A DNA stretch of 36,835 nt from Acinetobacter rudis (GTDB taxonomy: Bacteria; Pseudomonadota; Gammaproteobacteria; Pseudomonadales; Moraxellaceae), in the NCBI RefSeq assembly GCF_000829675.1, contig NZ_BBRX01000041.1:1-36835 (forward strand), read 5' to 3'. The position numbers and the translations under genes are program-made. Below are positions 1-8,370 of the stretch, piece by piece (positions within the stretch are counted from its first letter, which is position 1; each line of letters begins with the position of its first letter). A model generated the notes under the pieces. It had not been told where the DNA came from and ran no database searches. It saw nothing but the letters and a program-made list of their open reading frames with translations.

Positions 1-227
1 CAGTCAATGACCAACGACCATTGTCAGCAGTCTTACGTAAAGTCACACCTACTGCGTTTTCGCCGCCATGATGAGCAGCAGCAGCTGCATATGACCATTT
101 ACCTGCAACATATGGAGCTGTTTCAAGCGCCATAGCAGGAACTCTTTCCTTTTAGCTTCGCTAACTCTGAAACTGCCACCCACGCTCCTAACGAAGCATT
201 CCATACAATTCGATATACTTTATTCAT
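1..227 (-). pseudogene. Collapsed trimeric autotransporter adhesin (ESPR signal joined to YadA anchor)
   Basis: On the minus strand an ATG at 227 opens a 34-codon frame starting [20 protein letters not shown] and continuing [10 protein letters not shown]. This is the extended signal peptide region (ESPR) of type V autotransporters. It stops with TGA at 123-125. In another frame, from about 151 to beyond the left edge, the sequence reads [20 protein letters not shown] and then [21 protein letters not shown], the pattern of a YadA-type C-terminal beta-barrel anchor (PGK-like turn, AVGV, DNGRW). The head, stalk and neck that normally separate these parts, usually hundreds to thousands of residues, are absent, and the two pieces are out of frame. 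I infer an internal deletion of an Ata/YadA-like adhesin. The anchor continues outside the window. A collapsed repeat in the assembly would look the same. Confidence 0.7.
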
Positions 228-1291
228 AAACAACACACTCTATTTATCTTTTTAAAATAACAATGTGAAATAGATCACAATTTTCAAATTATAGAAGTGT
301 TTAAGAATTAAAATAAATTGAATCAGAATTAAACACACAACCAATTATTATTTTTCTCACACAAAATAAGACAAAAAATCACAATAAAAAATAAAATACC
401 ACATCTAAACTATTGAAAATACATAACTCATTAAATTAAAAATAAAAGATAAAATTTTAATATTTTTTCTAATTTAAATTAGTGCAAAGAAATAATACTG
501 AATAAAACTTTATACGTATTTTAAATACAACCCTTCTTAAGAAATTAATTTACGTCTTCATTAGCTCTACAAAACCAAAATATTAACCAATAAAAACAAT
601 AAGTTAAATAAATATCACCCATATATTAAACATAATTATATTGATCAATTTAATTAAAAAATAGAAATTAAAATAAATCATGATTAAAATTAAGATGATT
701 TTAAATTAAATAAAAATACATAAAAATAAATAGACCACCCTATACACACAACTACTTTTCCATTCTAATAAATAACAAGAATATCCTTATATATCCCCAC
801 ACCGCTTAATCAAAAATAATACTGTAATATAAGTAAATTTAATTATTCTATATTTTATTAAGGATCACCTTTAAAATATTTCTTCATGGACATGAATTTA
901 TTGACTTTTCTATTAACTCAATAACAATCAATTCAAACAACAAACTTAATCTTCCTGCCCAACTACGGTAGAAGCTCTCTATACATTAAAATGATACTTT
1001 TCTGCCCTTTGGTCTTTGGTCTTTGGTCTTTTTTTAATCAAACTCAAATAACAAAAAAACATTTAAATCTTTTTACACAGTAGCGAATGATTAAATTAAG
1101 TTATTTTAATTCAATGAGTTAAATTAGATACATCAGCTTAACTTTAAATTGACCATTTTAATTGGATTTGTTATAAATAAAGGTGATCTAAAGGATTTAG
1201 GTCAATAAAAATAGAGCGTTACTTCTTAACACTGGCCAGCAAGTTTGCTCATTGTTAAACGCAGAATATCGATGATCAGCAAGGGATAGCC
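228..1291. other. AT-rich non-coding desert
   Basis: About 1.06 kb with very low GC, visibly far below the flanking genes, and no credible coding frame on either strand. It separates the broken adhesin (minus) from the AraC gene (plus) and so should hold both promoters. Such tracts are typical targets of H-NS-like silencers; that is inference. The only ordered element I saw is the heptamer repeat at 1007-1027. Confidence 0.6.
1007..1027 (+). repeat. Three tandem copies of CTTTGGT
   Basis: Three perfect CTTTGGT heptamers in a row, followed by CTTTTTTT. It lies in the AT-rich desert about 265 bp upstream of the AraC gene. Such a short tandem repeat could change copy number by slippage. No function is evident. 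Confidence 0.75.
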
Positions 1292-2317
1292 ATGAACTCA
1301 GCCAACTCCCCAGACCTCTGTGGCCGCCATTTTCAAAACGAAATGGTTTTCCAACCCAGTAATTTGCTCTTTCAATGTCATGACCTCAACGAGACATGCC
1401 TACAAGTCGGGCAAATTTTCAAACCACACCGACTTAAAATTATTCAACAAAAATCAGATTTTTTTGCAAGTATGCATATGGTCCGTACTGTGGGTAGCAT
1501 ACAACTCAGTCGCCTTGAATATAGTGAGGATGTTTATATAGATCCTGACGATCTTGAGCAATTTTATTTAATTCAAATCCCTACTAAAGGTTATGCTGAA
1601 ATTCAGTATGCTACGCATAAATTTATTTCTTATGATCAAGTTGCATCACTACTTTCTCCAGGCCAATCATTACAGATGCGTTGGCATGCAGGTTCACCAC
1701 AGTTAATTGTTAAAATTGCCAAAGAAGATTTCTTATTTCACTGTCGACAACACCTATCGCATTTTCAACAACACAGCCTAGTCTTTGATCCAAAACTCGA
1801 TTTTTCTAGACCAAGTGCTGCCTATTTTCTGCAACTTTTAAAAACCCTAATGATGGCTTTAGCCACTGAACAGCATCCGTTACAGCACCCATTGGCTTTT
1901 AAACAGTTTGAATCCAGTTTATTTAATGCACTCATTTATGGTCAGGCTAACAATAGCCAAGAGCATTTTCAGCAAGAACATAAGATCATATCGCCTTATT
2001 TTATTAAACGTACTGAAGCTTATATACGGGAGAACTTACACGAGCCATTAAATATTGAACTTCTTGCAGCACAAGCTGGAATCAGTGTTCGCACGCTATT
2101 TAATGGTTTTAAAAATTATTTAGGCACTACACCTATGGCTTATTTAAAAGAATTACGTTTTGAGCAGGCACATTTAGAGTTGATTAACAATGAGCATTTA
2201 TCCATTACAGATGTAGCATTTAAATGGGGATTTACCCATTTAGGGCGTTTTTCTCAAGAATATAAACGCCGTTATGGACGTTTACCCTCGACAATACACA
2301 AACAAAAGATCGTATAA
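1292..2317 (+). CDS. AraC-family transcriptional regulator
   Basis: A 341-residue protein. The last 95 or so residues (about 245-335) hold the double helix-turn-helix DNA-binding domain of the AraC/XylS family, including the characteristic IAFxWGF-like stretch ITDVAFKWGFTHLGRFSQEY. Residues about 30-220 resemble the AraC-binding-like sensor domain seen in regulators of aromatic or amine catabolism; the ligand is unknown. The ATG at 1292 is preceded by AAGGGA at 1281-1286 with five bases between, so this start is well supported. It shares architecture with the regulator at 12571-13638, but no catabolic gene is adjacent on the same strand. It stands alone between the AT-rich desert and a convergent pair of envelope genes. 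Family assignment is secure; target genes are not known. Confidence 0.88.
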   Translation: MNSANSPDLCGRHFQNEMVFQPSNLLFQCHDLNETCLQVGQIFKPHRLKIIQQKSDFFASMHMVRTVGSIQLSRLEYSEDVYIDPDDLEQFYLIQIPTKGYAEIQYATHKFISYDQVASLLSPGQSLQMRWHAGSPQLIVKIAKEDFLFHCRQHLSHFQQHSLVFDPKLDFSRPSAAYFLQLLKTLMMALATEQHPLQHPLAFKQFESSLFNALIYGQANNSQEHFQQEHKIISPYFIKRTEAYIRENLHEPLNIELLAAQAGISVRTLFNGFKNYLGTTPMAYLKELRFEQAHLELINNEHLSITDVAFKWGFTHLGRFSQEYKRRYGRLPSTIHKQKIV

Positions 2318-2337
2318 AATGAGCTCAACTATGCGAC

Positions 2338-2943
2338 TTACTTAATATTCAGTAAGCCCTTACTATAAGCAGCTTCTTTACATGTCGTTTCCAAATCCAT
2401 ATTTAAGTAGGTATATCGATGTAGCAATTTTTTTGGTTTTGCTCCACCTGTCTGCCAGATATTAAAATGGGTCCCTTCACTTGAACTACATTCGCTAATC
2501 CGATGTGCCGTTTTTTGCCCAAAAAAATTAATTCCGATGATTTTTCTTTGATGATAAATCGTCTGTTCAAACTTTAATTCAAAACCATAGCCTCGAATTA
2601 AATCAGTGCTTTTTCCCTCTACACGGTAAAAATACTTACCCGCCAAACCTTCAGTACCTAACATTTCAATACATTCATTTGATTTTGCCATTGGTAATGC
2701 TTCGACAAGGTCATAATGAAAATAATCTTGATATGGATCTAAATAGATGACTGTTACAGCCTGATTAATAGGCTGATCACTCAATAAACAACTGCCATTT
2801 TCATCGGATAAATATTGAATATTAGCATTTAATTGATGCTGCAAAGCCTTCTGCTGTTGAGATGTCATTGCAGCAGCCTGCAATGAACTGTTCATCGCCA
2901 TTAGAAATATAGCCAAACCCAAAGCATATTTTTGTCGTGTCAT
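2338..2943 (-). CDS. Secreted protein of unknown function
   Basis: A 201-residue protein starting MTRQKYALGLAIFLMAMNSS and continuing LQAAAMTSQQ: two basic residues, a hydrophobic core and a likely signal peptidase I site near AxA, residues 22-26. The mature part has scattered cysteines (residues about 52, 92, 152, 188) that could form disulfides in the periplasm. I recognise no catalytic motif. It starts 24 bp after the end of the lipoprotein gene at 2968-3432 and on the same strand, so the two are probably one transcript. It is convergent with the AraC gene, with 20 bp between stop codons. Function is unknown. Confidence 0.7.
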   Translation of the reverse strand: MTRQKYALGLAIFLMAMNSSLQAAAMTSQQQKALQHQLNANIQYLSDENGSCLLSDQPINQAVTVIYLDPYQDYFHYDLVEALPMAKSNECIEMLGTEGLAGKYFYRVEGKSTDLIRGYGFELKFEQTIYHQRKIIGINFFGQKTAHRISECSSSEGTHFNIWQTGGAKPKKLLHRYTYLNMDLETTCKEAAYSKGLLNIK

Positions 2944-2967
2944 CTATGATCAGCCTCAGCGAGATAA

Positions 2968-3432
2968 TTATTCTGGAGAATTAGATTGCCAGATTTCTTT
3001 GGCTTGGTTGCATTTTTCCATACTTGAATAAATAAAGATTGAATGATCTTTGCTCAATAAGTGTATTGCATCAAAATCTGCACCAAAAGCTTTCTTTTCA
3101 ACAGCACAGCGGTATTCAGCGATGTTGTAACTTTCAACTTTTTTACATTGTGCATCTTTGGCTGATTCATCAAAACCAACCCACTGATTGACTTTTACTT
3201 TATCACACAATATCTCTGGCGCTTGTGCCGACACTACGGGTACTGCTGAACTTGGCAGAACAGCGCTCGCTACAGGACTTGATGTTGTTTTTTCATTTTC
3301 CACGACCATTGAGGCTTCTGTGGTTGGGATTGGACTCTGATTTTTTTGTTGTTGCTCTGATTTTTCGCATCCCACTAATGCAATTGAGAAAATGGCCAAC
3401 AAAGTTGGGCCTAAATTATTTTTAAAGCTCAT
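2968..3432 (-). CDS. Small putative lipoprotein
   Basis: A 154-residue protein beginning MSFKNNLGPTLLAIFSIALV and then GCEKSEQ. The segment ALVGC is a lipobox, so the cysteine would be lipidated and the protein anchored in the membrane. After it comes a low-complexity linker rich in Gln, Ser, Pro and Val (residues about 25-70), then a compact domain with five cysteines ending in NSPE. I chose the ATG at 3432 rather than the in-frame GTG at 3438, because a GGA lies about nine bases upstream of the ATG but only three from the GTG. It is the first gene of a likely pair with 2338-2943. The domain is not one I recognise. Confidence 0.7.
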   Translation of the reverse strand: MSFKNNLGPTLLAIFSIALVGCEKSEQQQKNQSPIPTTEASMVVENEKTTSSPVASAVLPSSAVPVVSAQAPEILCDKVKVNQWVGFDESAKDAQCKKVESYNIAEYRCAVEKKAFGADFDAIHLLSKDHSIFIYSSMEKCNQAKEIWQSNSPE

Positions 3433-3483
3433 TACCACGATTCCAAATTGAGAAAAATTATGTATAAAATAGAAAATATAACC

Positions 3484-3524
3484 AATTATAGTGTAAAAAC
3501 AATGGATTATTTTACACTATAATT
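3484..3524. terminator. 15-bp perfect inverted repeat after the acetyltransferase gene
   Basis: AATTATAGTGTAAAA at 3484-3498 and its exact complement TTTTACACTATAATT at 3510-3524 flank an 11-base loop. It begins three bases after the stop of the acetyltransferase gene (minus strand), as expected for a terminator, although there is no long T-run after the stem. It also lies in the upstream region of the lipoprotein gene, so an operator role cannot be excluded. Confidence 0.55.
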
Positions 3525-3527
3525 ATT

Positions 3528-4157
3528 TTATCCTTCTAAACCCGCGATAGCTTGCGCCAATTGATCTACATCATTCCCTTGTAAGTGTTCGCGCATTTTT
3601 AAGATAAGTTGCTCATCTAATTGATAAATTTGTAAGGCTAACAACTTTTCAATTTTATCTGCTGGGAAACGATACTTAATAATTTTTGCAGGTACCCCTG
3701 CAACGATCGCATAGGGTGGTACATCTTGAGTCACCACGGCACCAGTTGCCACCACAGCACCCTCACCTAACTGAACACCCTGCATAATCATGGCCCGACT
3801 GCCAATCCAACATCCATCGCCAATCAATGTATCACCAACAGGGACAAAACTTCGTGTATCGAAGGGAAATGCAGCAATCCAATCCGTACGATGTAATTGA
3901 TTGCCACCCATCATAATCACACATTCGGCACCAAAACAAACAAAATTACCAATATAAAGTTGATCAATAGGTTTAGCAGCTGTTGAAGGCTTATCATGTA
4001 AATAACGCACTGCACAACGTTCAAAACCAGCATCCCAGTAAGCACTGTAGTAACTATAGTGACCTTGAATATGGATATTAGGATTTTTTACTGTTTTGGC
4101 AATAAATTCAAATTCACACCAATGTTTCACTGGAGATTGAACGGTTGTTTGACTCAT
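3528..4157 (-). CDS. CatB-type O-acetyltransferase (hexapeptide repeat)
   Basis: A 209-residue protein with the left-handed beta-helix hexapeptide pattern of xenobiotic acetyltransferases (CatB/VatD family): [20 protein letters not shown] near the N-terminus, [15 protein letters not shown] near residues 85-100, then [20 protein letters not shown] and [20 protein letters not shown]. In CatB enzymes the His of the GNQ.HR.DW motif is the catalytic base, and it is present here. The length matches CatB (about 210 residues). Family members transfer acetyl from acetyl-CoA to chloramphenicol, streptogramins or other hydroxyl acceptors in the cytoplasm. Many chromosomal members have no proven drug substrate, so resistance is not claimed. 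It is a single gene, with a hairpin right after its stop. Confidence 0.85.
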   Translation of the reverse strand: MSQTTVQSPVKHWCEFEFIAKTVKNPNIHIQGHYSYYSAYWDAGFERCAVRYLHDKPSTAAKPIDQLYIGNFVCFGAECVIMMGGNQLHRTDWIAAFPFDTRSFVPVGDTLIGDGCWIGSRAMIMQGVQLGEGAVVATGAVVTQDVPPYAIVAGVPAKIIKYRFPADKIEKLLALQIYQLDEQLILKMREHLQGNDVDQLAQAIAGLEG

Positions 4158-4262
4158 AACATTACAACTGACGTAGATATCACATTATAAGCAGATTTTG
4201 TACTCATCGAACAAGAGTATTTATTGTAGTAGATATCACTGCTGCCGCTTATCTTGGGAATT

Positions 4263-4295
4263 TTCCCGTTGCGCTGTACAGTAGCACAACGGGAA
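4263..4295. repeat. Hairpin between smvA and the acetyltransferase gene
   Basis: TTCCCGTTGCGCT at 4263-4275 pairs with AGCACAACGGGAA at 4283-4295 with one G-U type mismatch. It lies 55 bp downstream of the smvA stop (minus strand). There is no clear T-run on either strand. It may be a terminator or an intergenic repeat. Confidence 0.5.
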
Positions 4296-4349
4296 GTCGC
4301 CTATACTGATCAACATATAGTAAAGCAACAACAGAAAATTTAATTAGCA

Positions 4350-5828
4350 TCAGGCTGTATCTTGGCGCCAAAAAATCTGAATAAAAATAGCCAAAACAAA
4401 GAGTATGATGCTAGAAAGCAACAAAACTGTACTATGGGCGGTACTAAATGCATCGAATGCCAACATTCGTAAAGGTTCCCGTACAGTTTCACTCACATTT
4501 TCTAAAGAATGTAATGTTTCAAGTAATGCACCTGTCGCAAGTTCAGGATGCTGAGCAAGCATAGTTGTATTTTGGATCAAATGATGCTGATAGACTGCCG
4601 CAGCAATTAGACCAAACACAGTTACGCCAAGTCCCGTACCCAACTCATAAGACATACCTTCAATTGCACCTGCAGCAGTGGCTTGTTCTGGTGGTGCTGC
4701 AGACAAAATAGCCGATGTCGCAGCCAGAAAAGCAATAATAATACTACTGCCCAATAACACCATAAACACTGAAGCCTGTATGAACTGTTCAGCAAATTGT
4801 GTTTGGGATAAACCCAGCATTGCAATCGCACTGAGAAACAATCCCCAAACAGCAACAATTTTATAGCCAAAACGATTGAGTAAGGCGCTACTAAAAATCC
4901 CACCCAAACTAATCGTGAGCATAAAAGGTAAAATATATAAGCCAGCGTCTAATGCGCTATAACCTAGGACAAACTGTAACTCTTGAGAAATGAGTAATTC
5001 AAAGCCTACTAAGGCAATCATCGCAACGAATGATATAAGAAAACCAAATTTAATTCCTGCATAACCAAATAACTCAAAATTAATTAACTTCTCATTAGAC
5101 TTTTTCTGAACTTTTACAAAAAACAGGAGTAACAAAGCACCTAATAATAAAATAGCAAAGGCTTGTAAGTCCGTAGCTTTCATTACAGACTTAATCCCAT
5201 AAATCAAAGACAAAACAGCGACCATTAACAATGCTGCTGCTTTTAAATCTATTTTTTTATTGGCATTCCCTGTTTGCTGAGGCAACAGCCAACCACCTGT
5301 CAATAATACAAATATGACCAATGGAATATTAATCAGAAAAATACTTCCCCAAGAGAAATACTCAAGCAATACACCACCCACCAATGGACCTAATGCTGCA
5401 CCGCCACCACCTGCAACCACCCAGAATCCGAGTGCTTGATTTCGCTGATTCTCATCTTCAAACTCAGTTCTTAATGCGGCTAAAGTTGCAGGAATAATCA
5501 TTGATGCGCCTAAGGCTAAAATCACTCGCGCAATAATCAGCATAAATGCAGATATTGAAAATGCAGCAAGCAATGAAGCCAAACCAAAAATTGCAGCACC
5601 AATCAATAATAAACGCTTATAGCCGATTCGTTCACCAAGAGCTCCCATGGGTAATAGGAATACCGCCATCATTAACGCGTAAATATCAATGACCCACAGC
5701 ATTTGATTGTTATCCAATGCAAAAACTTCGCTCAAGGTAGGAATTGCAATATGTAAAACTGTTGCATCAATCGCGACTGGTAAATAAATTAAAATACTAA
5801 TTGCTAGGATGTACCATTTACGAGACAT
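4350..5828 (-). CDS. smvA: SmvA-type MFS efflux pump (DHA2 family)
   Basis: A membrane protein of 492 residues with about 14 hydrophobic helices, the size and layout of the DHA2 drug:proton antiporters. The start MSRKWYILAISILIYLPVAI and following DATVLHIAIPTLSE closely resemble SmvA, as do LWVIDIYALMMAVFLLPMGA, GERIGYKRLL and GASMIIPATLAALR. Known SmvA proteins export methyl viologen, quaternary ammonium compounds and chlorhexidine across the inner membrane. I chose the ATG at 5828 because the upstream ATG at 5852 sits inside a palindromic operator and has no ribosome site. It is divergent from the TetR gene at 5910, which matches the smvA/smvR arrangement of enterobacteria. Substrate range here is inferred from the family. 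Confidence 0.88.
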   Translation of the reverse strand: MSRKWYILAISILIYLPVAIDATVLHIAIPTLSEVFALDNNQMLWVIDIYALMMAVFLLPMGALGERIGYKRLLLIGAAIFGLASLLAAFSISAFMLIIARVILALGASMIIPATLAALRTEFEDENQRNQALGFWVVAGGGGAALGPLVGGVLLEYFSWGSIFLINIPLVIFVLLTGGWLLPQQTGNANKKIDLKAAALLMVAVLSLIYGIKSVMKATDLQAFAILLLGALLLLFFVKVQKKSNEKLINFELFGYAGIKFGFLISFVAMIALVGFELLISQELQFVLGYSALDAGLYILPFMLTISLGGIFSSALLNRFGYKIVAVWGLFLSAIAMLGLSQTQFAEQFIQASVFMVLLGSSIIIAFLAATSAILSAAPPEQATAAGAIEGMSYELGTGLGVTVFGLIAAAVYQHHLIQNTTMLAQHPELATGALLETLHSLENVSETVREPLRMLAFDAFSTAHSTVLLLSSIILFVLAIFIQIFWRQDTA

Positions 5829-5845
5829 AAAACCACGTGTAAAGT

Positions 5846-5859
5846 TGAACATGTGTTCA
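5846..5859. promoter_or_regulatory. TetR-type operator copy 1
   Basis: TGAACATGTGTTCA: five-base arms TGAAC and GTTCA around a four-base centre. It lies between the chosen starts of smvA and its TetR regulator. A second copy with the same arms is centred exactly 30 bp away, about three helical turns. The position fits repression of both divergent genes. Confidence 0.7.
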
Positions 5860-5875
5860 TAATATTAAATAAATA

Positions 5876-5889
5876 TGAACGTGTGTTCA
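5876..5889. promoter_or_regulatory. TetR-type operator copy 2
   Basis: TGAACGTGTGTTCA has the same TGAAC-N4-GTTCA design as the copy at 5846-5859. It lies 20 bp before the chosen start of the TetR gene. The pairing supports cooperative binding of two dimers on one DNA face. Confidence 0.7.
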
Positions 5890-5909
5890 ATTGTTTTCTG
5901 AGAGACCTG

Positions 5910-6470
5910 ATGAGTTATTTAAATAAACCACAACGAGAGCAGCATATACTGCAAGTTGCCAAAACTATTGCTCTAAACGAAGGACTAAATACCCTTACAG
6001 TAAGAAAAATTGCAGCAGTTGCTGAGATATCCATAGGTCAGGTACATCATCACTTTAGCTCTATCTCAGAATTAAAAGCACAAGCCTTTTTAGAACTAGC
6101 TTATGAAAACATTGCAGAAATTCATCAAATTGAAGATGGTGATGTGGTATCTAATTTAATGCGAATTTTTAGTTTAGAAGACAGTAACATTCCATACATT
6201 CGTCTATGGAATAGTGCTGAGAATATGTCTTTAGAAGACCCAATCATGAGAGCTGCATATAAACAGGCATTATTTTACTGGCACAGCGTCGTATGTGACT
6301 GGCTCGCTCGATCACAGCACGCAATAAAAAACCCAGATATACAAGGCATGGCTTGGCGGCTAACTGCGGTATGTTATGGCTTTGAAAATCTTTATAACCT
6401 CGAATTCCATGACCTCGATTTTTATAATCTACAAATTAAAACTGCGATTAAAGAAATTATTGGTTATTAA
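5910..6470 (+). CDS. TetR-family regulator of smvA (SmvR-like)
   Basis: A 186-residue protein starting MSYLNKPQREQHILQVAKTI. Residues about 8-55 form the TetR helix-turn-helix: ALNEGLNTLTVRKIAAVAEI followed by SIGQVHHHFSS. The rest is the helical ligand-binding part, not conserved enough to name a ligand. The ATG at 5910 is preferred over an in-frame GTG at 5853, since the latter would place operator DNA inside the coding region. It is divergent from smvA with two TGAAC-N4-GTTCA palindromes between. In enterobacteria SmvR represses smvA, and its loss raises cationic-biocide tolerance; the same relation is inferred here. A strong bidirectional terminator follows. Confidence 0.83.
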   Translation: MSYLNKPQREQHILQVAKTIALNEGLNTLTVRKIAAVAEISIGQVHHHFSSISELKAQAFLELAYENIAEIHQIEDGDVVSNLMRIFSLEDSNIPYIRLWNSAENMSLEDPIMRAAYKQALFYWHSVVCDWLARSQHAIKNPDIQGMAWRLTAVCYGFENLYNLEFHDLDFYNLQIKTAIKEIIGY

Positions 6471-6481
6471 GACCATCATTC

Positions 6482-6531
6482 AAAATAGCACATCCCCCTC
6501 AGATTAGCTCTAAAGGGGGATGTGCTATTTT
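6482..6531. terminator. Bidirectional terminator between the TetR gene and iifD
   Basis: A perfect 18-bp inverted repeat: AAAATAGCACATCCCCCT (6482-6499) and AGGGGGATGTGCTATTTT (6514-6531), with a 14-base loop. T-rich ends appear on both strands. It separates two convergent genes, ending 11 bp after the TetR stop and 15 bp after iifD. Confidence 0.88.
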
Positions 6532-6546
6532 GGTGATAAATACGGT

Positions 6547-7074
6547 TTAAAGCGCAGGATGTGCTGAAGCAACGCGGTACTGTCCTGCATGAAAAACTAG
6601 AGGCTCACCACTACGCTGCTGATAATGTTCGATCTGACCAATAAAAATCAAATGATCCCCTCCCTCATACTGCTGAACATTCCGACAAAGTAACGTTGCA
6701 AGCGCATCATCTAACAAAGGAATACCCACTGGACATTGTTGATGTGCAATGCCTGCAAATTTATCTTCAGCACCACGAGAAAAATGTCCAGAAAGCTGAT
6801 GATGCTCTTGAGCAAGCATATGAATAGCAAAGTATTCAGCTGCACAGAAATCAGTTAAGCTCGGTGCTGTTTTCGCTAAACTCCACAAAATTAAAGGTGG
6901 ATCTAGTGATAGCGAAGAGAATGAGTTCGCTGTCATCCCAACTTTACGCCCATCTTGCCCACGTGTAGTAATCACCGTGACACCTGTTGCAAACTGACCC
7001 AATAAATTACGAATCTCGCGTGGATTCTCTATATCGATTTGGTTTAGCCCCAATTCATTTAGTGTATTTTGCAT
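6547..7074 (-). CDS. iifD: Flavin reductase of the indole oxygenase system
   Basis: A 175-residue single-domain flavin reductase (flavin_Reduct/HpaC-like). Visible are NLLGQFATGVTVITTRGQDG, the flavin-binding segment GMTANSFSSLSLDPPLILWS, and the late motif GGDHLIFIGQIEHY, whose GDH is typical of the family. Such enzymes use NAD(P)H to make free reduced flavin for a partner oxygenase in the cytoplasm. It lies 17 bp downstream of iifC, the StyA-like oxygenase that needs reduced flavin, and is the last gene of the leftward operon before the terminator at 6482-6531. The pair matches IifC/IifD as I recall them from Acinetobacter sp. O153. A styB-type name would be equally descriptive. Confidence 0.88.
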   Translation of the reverse strand: MQNTLNELGLNQIDIENPREIRNLLGQFATGVTVITTRGQDGRKVGMTANSFSSLSLDPPLILWSLAKTAPSLTDFCAAEYFAIHMLAQEHHQLSGHFSRGAEDKFAGIAHQQCPVGIPLLDDALATLLCRNVQQYEGGDHLIFIGQIEHYQQRSGEPLVFHAGQYRVASAHPAL

Positions 7075-7091
7075 AGACTCTACTCCTAGGC

Positions 7092-8339
7092 TCAGGCCAC
7101 TTGTGCCATAGTGGTATTCGTTTTGCTAGCAATAAACTTTTGCGCTTCTGCTGTATCAAACCACCACGGTGCATACAAACGTGGATCATCAAAGTTGTTG
7201 GCTAAAACTGAAGCTATTGCTTGGTTCTGGCTACCCGCACTCAATACTTCAAGCATTGCAGGTTGCGGCGGTGCTAACAGACTGTTGGTCCATGCCACAA
7301 CGGTTTCAGCATAATCCCAATATTTCTCAAATGTTTGTTGCATCCATTCAGGACTAAATGCTTGATTATCATTGGCTAAAATTGCATCAAAGTAGATTTT
7401 ACTGCACTTGGCTGCATTGTTTGAGCCTTGACCAGTAATAGGATCATTGACCACTAAAGCATCTGCCATACCAAAAACTTGACGACCAGACGGCAAAGTC
7501 AAAATAGGTTTACGTACAGTCGGAGCAAAACGTCCTGCCAACACGCCACCTGCATCAGTTAAGCTAACATTGTGACAACGCTCTGCTTCCCAAGGCATAT
7601 ATGTTTTTAAAATTTCTAAGCTTTTTTCCAAATGCTGCTCAGGTGTTTTTACATCCTGCCAGCAATCCATTGGCCCACCTGGAATGCCTTCAAAGACCAT
7701 AATGTCACATGGACCATTCACCGTTAATGCTGGAAAACAGAAATATTCACCTACACCAGGAATAATATTAAAATTCACGCGTGAATATGGAGAGAATGGC
7801 GTCATCCCCTTTACATAAGTTAGTGCCAATGCACGTTGTGGTTTATCAAATGTACTACGTTCATCATCTCGAATAAATTGTTTAACAACCTCACCTTTAC
7901 CAGCTGCTAATAGAACCAATTCATAATCTTGGGTCAACTGTTCTAGCTCATCAATGCCTACATCCTGCATCACCAATTTGCCGCCACGACGTTGGAATTC
8001 TTCCATCCAATACGGCATTTTTACACGCTGATCAACAGACTGGGCATAGCGTTCTAAACGTGCATTCCATTGAAAAACTTTTCCACCATTTTCAACATCA
8101 ACTAAATTAAAACCAATCCCTTCTACTGCAGGACATTGTTCTTCCCAAAAATTTAATCCTAAATCACGTTCAGTTTGTAAGGCAGTATGAAACATGCACT
8201 GACTTGACATGACTTTGCCATTGCGGATTTCATCAGCAGTACGATTGGTTAAAACAGTCACGTCATAACCTGTTTCTAATAGGCCTAATGCCAGTTGTAA
8301 ACCTGATTGTCCTGCACCTACGATTGCTATACGACGCAT
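7092..8339 (-). CDS. iifC: Indole oxygenase, StyA-like flavoprotein monooxygenase
   Basis: A 415-residue protein, the usual length of StyA-type group E flavoprotein monooxygenases. The N-terminus MRRIAIVGAGQSGLQLALGL carries the Rossmann GxGxxG for FAD, and VFGMADALVVNDPITGQGSN is the second FAD motif. Further family-like segments are MSSQCMFHTALQTERDLGLN and FPALTVNGPCDIMVFEGIPG. It lacks an NADH-reducing domain and depends on the adjacent reductase iifD. Indole is proposed to be oxidised at the 2,3-bond; StyA relatives also make indigo from indole. GGAG seven bases before the ATG supports the start. It is the third gene of iifABCD. Substrate is inferred from cluster order and similarity; a styrene monooxygenase is the alternative, but no styrene isomerase or aldehyde dehydrogenase is nearby. 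Confidence 0.88.
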   Translation of the reverse strand: MRRIAIVGAGQSGLQLALGLLETGYDVTVLTNRTADEIRNGKVMSSQCMFHTALQTERDLGLNFWEEQCPAVEGIGFNLVDVENGGKVFQWNARLERYAQSVDQRVKMPYWMEEFQRRGGKLVMQDVGIDELEQLTQDYELVLLAAGKGEVVKQFIRDDERSTFDKPQRALALTYVKGMTPFSPYSRVNFNIIPGVGEYFCFPALTVNGPCDIMVFEGIPGGPMDCWQDVKTPEQHLEKSLEILKTYMPWEAERCHNVSLTDAGGVLAGRFAPTVRKPILTLPSGRQVFGMADALVVNDPITGQGSNNAAKCSKIYFDAILANDNQAFSPEWMQQTFEKYWDYAETVVAWTNSLLAPPQPAMLEVLSAGSQNQAIASVLANNFDDPRLYAPWWFDTAEAQKFIASKTNTTMAQVA

Positions 8340-8370
8340 AATATTTCTCCATAAATCTTTAATTCAATTA

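Noticed and set aside
1007..1027. CTTTGGT repeats as a CRISPR array
   Set aside because: Seven-base units in direct contact without spacers; no cas genes are in the window.
3528..4157. CatB-like gene as an acquired chloramphenicol resistance cassette
   Set aside because: No integrase, attC site or insertion sequence was seen around it, and base composition matches its neighbours. It is more likely a resident acetyltransferase.
7092..8339. iifC as part of a styrene degradation pathway
   Set aside because: No styrene oxide isomerase or phenylacetaldehyde dehydrogenase is present, while iifA, iifB and iifR neighbours fit the indole pathway.
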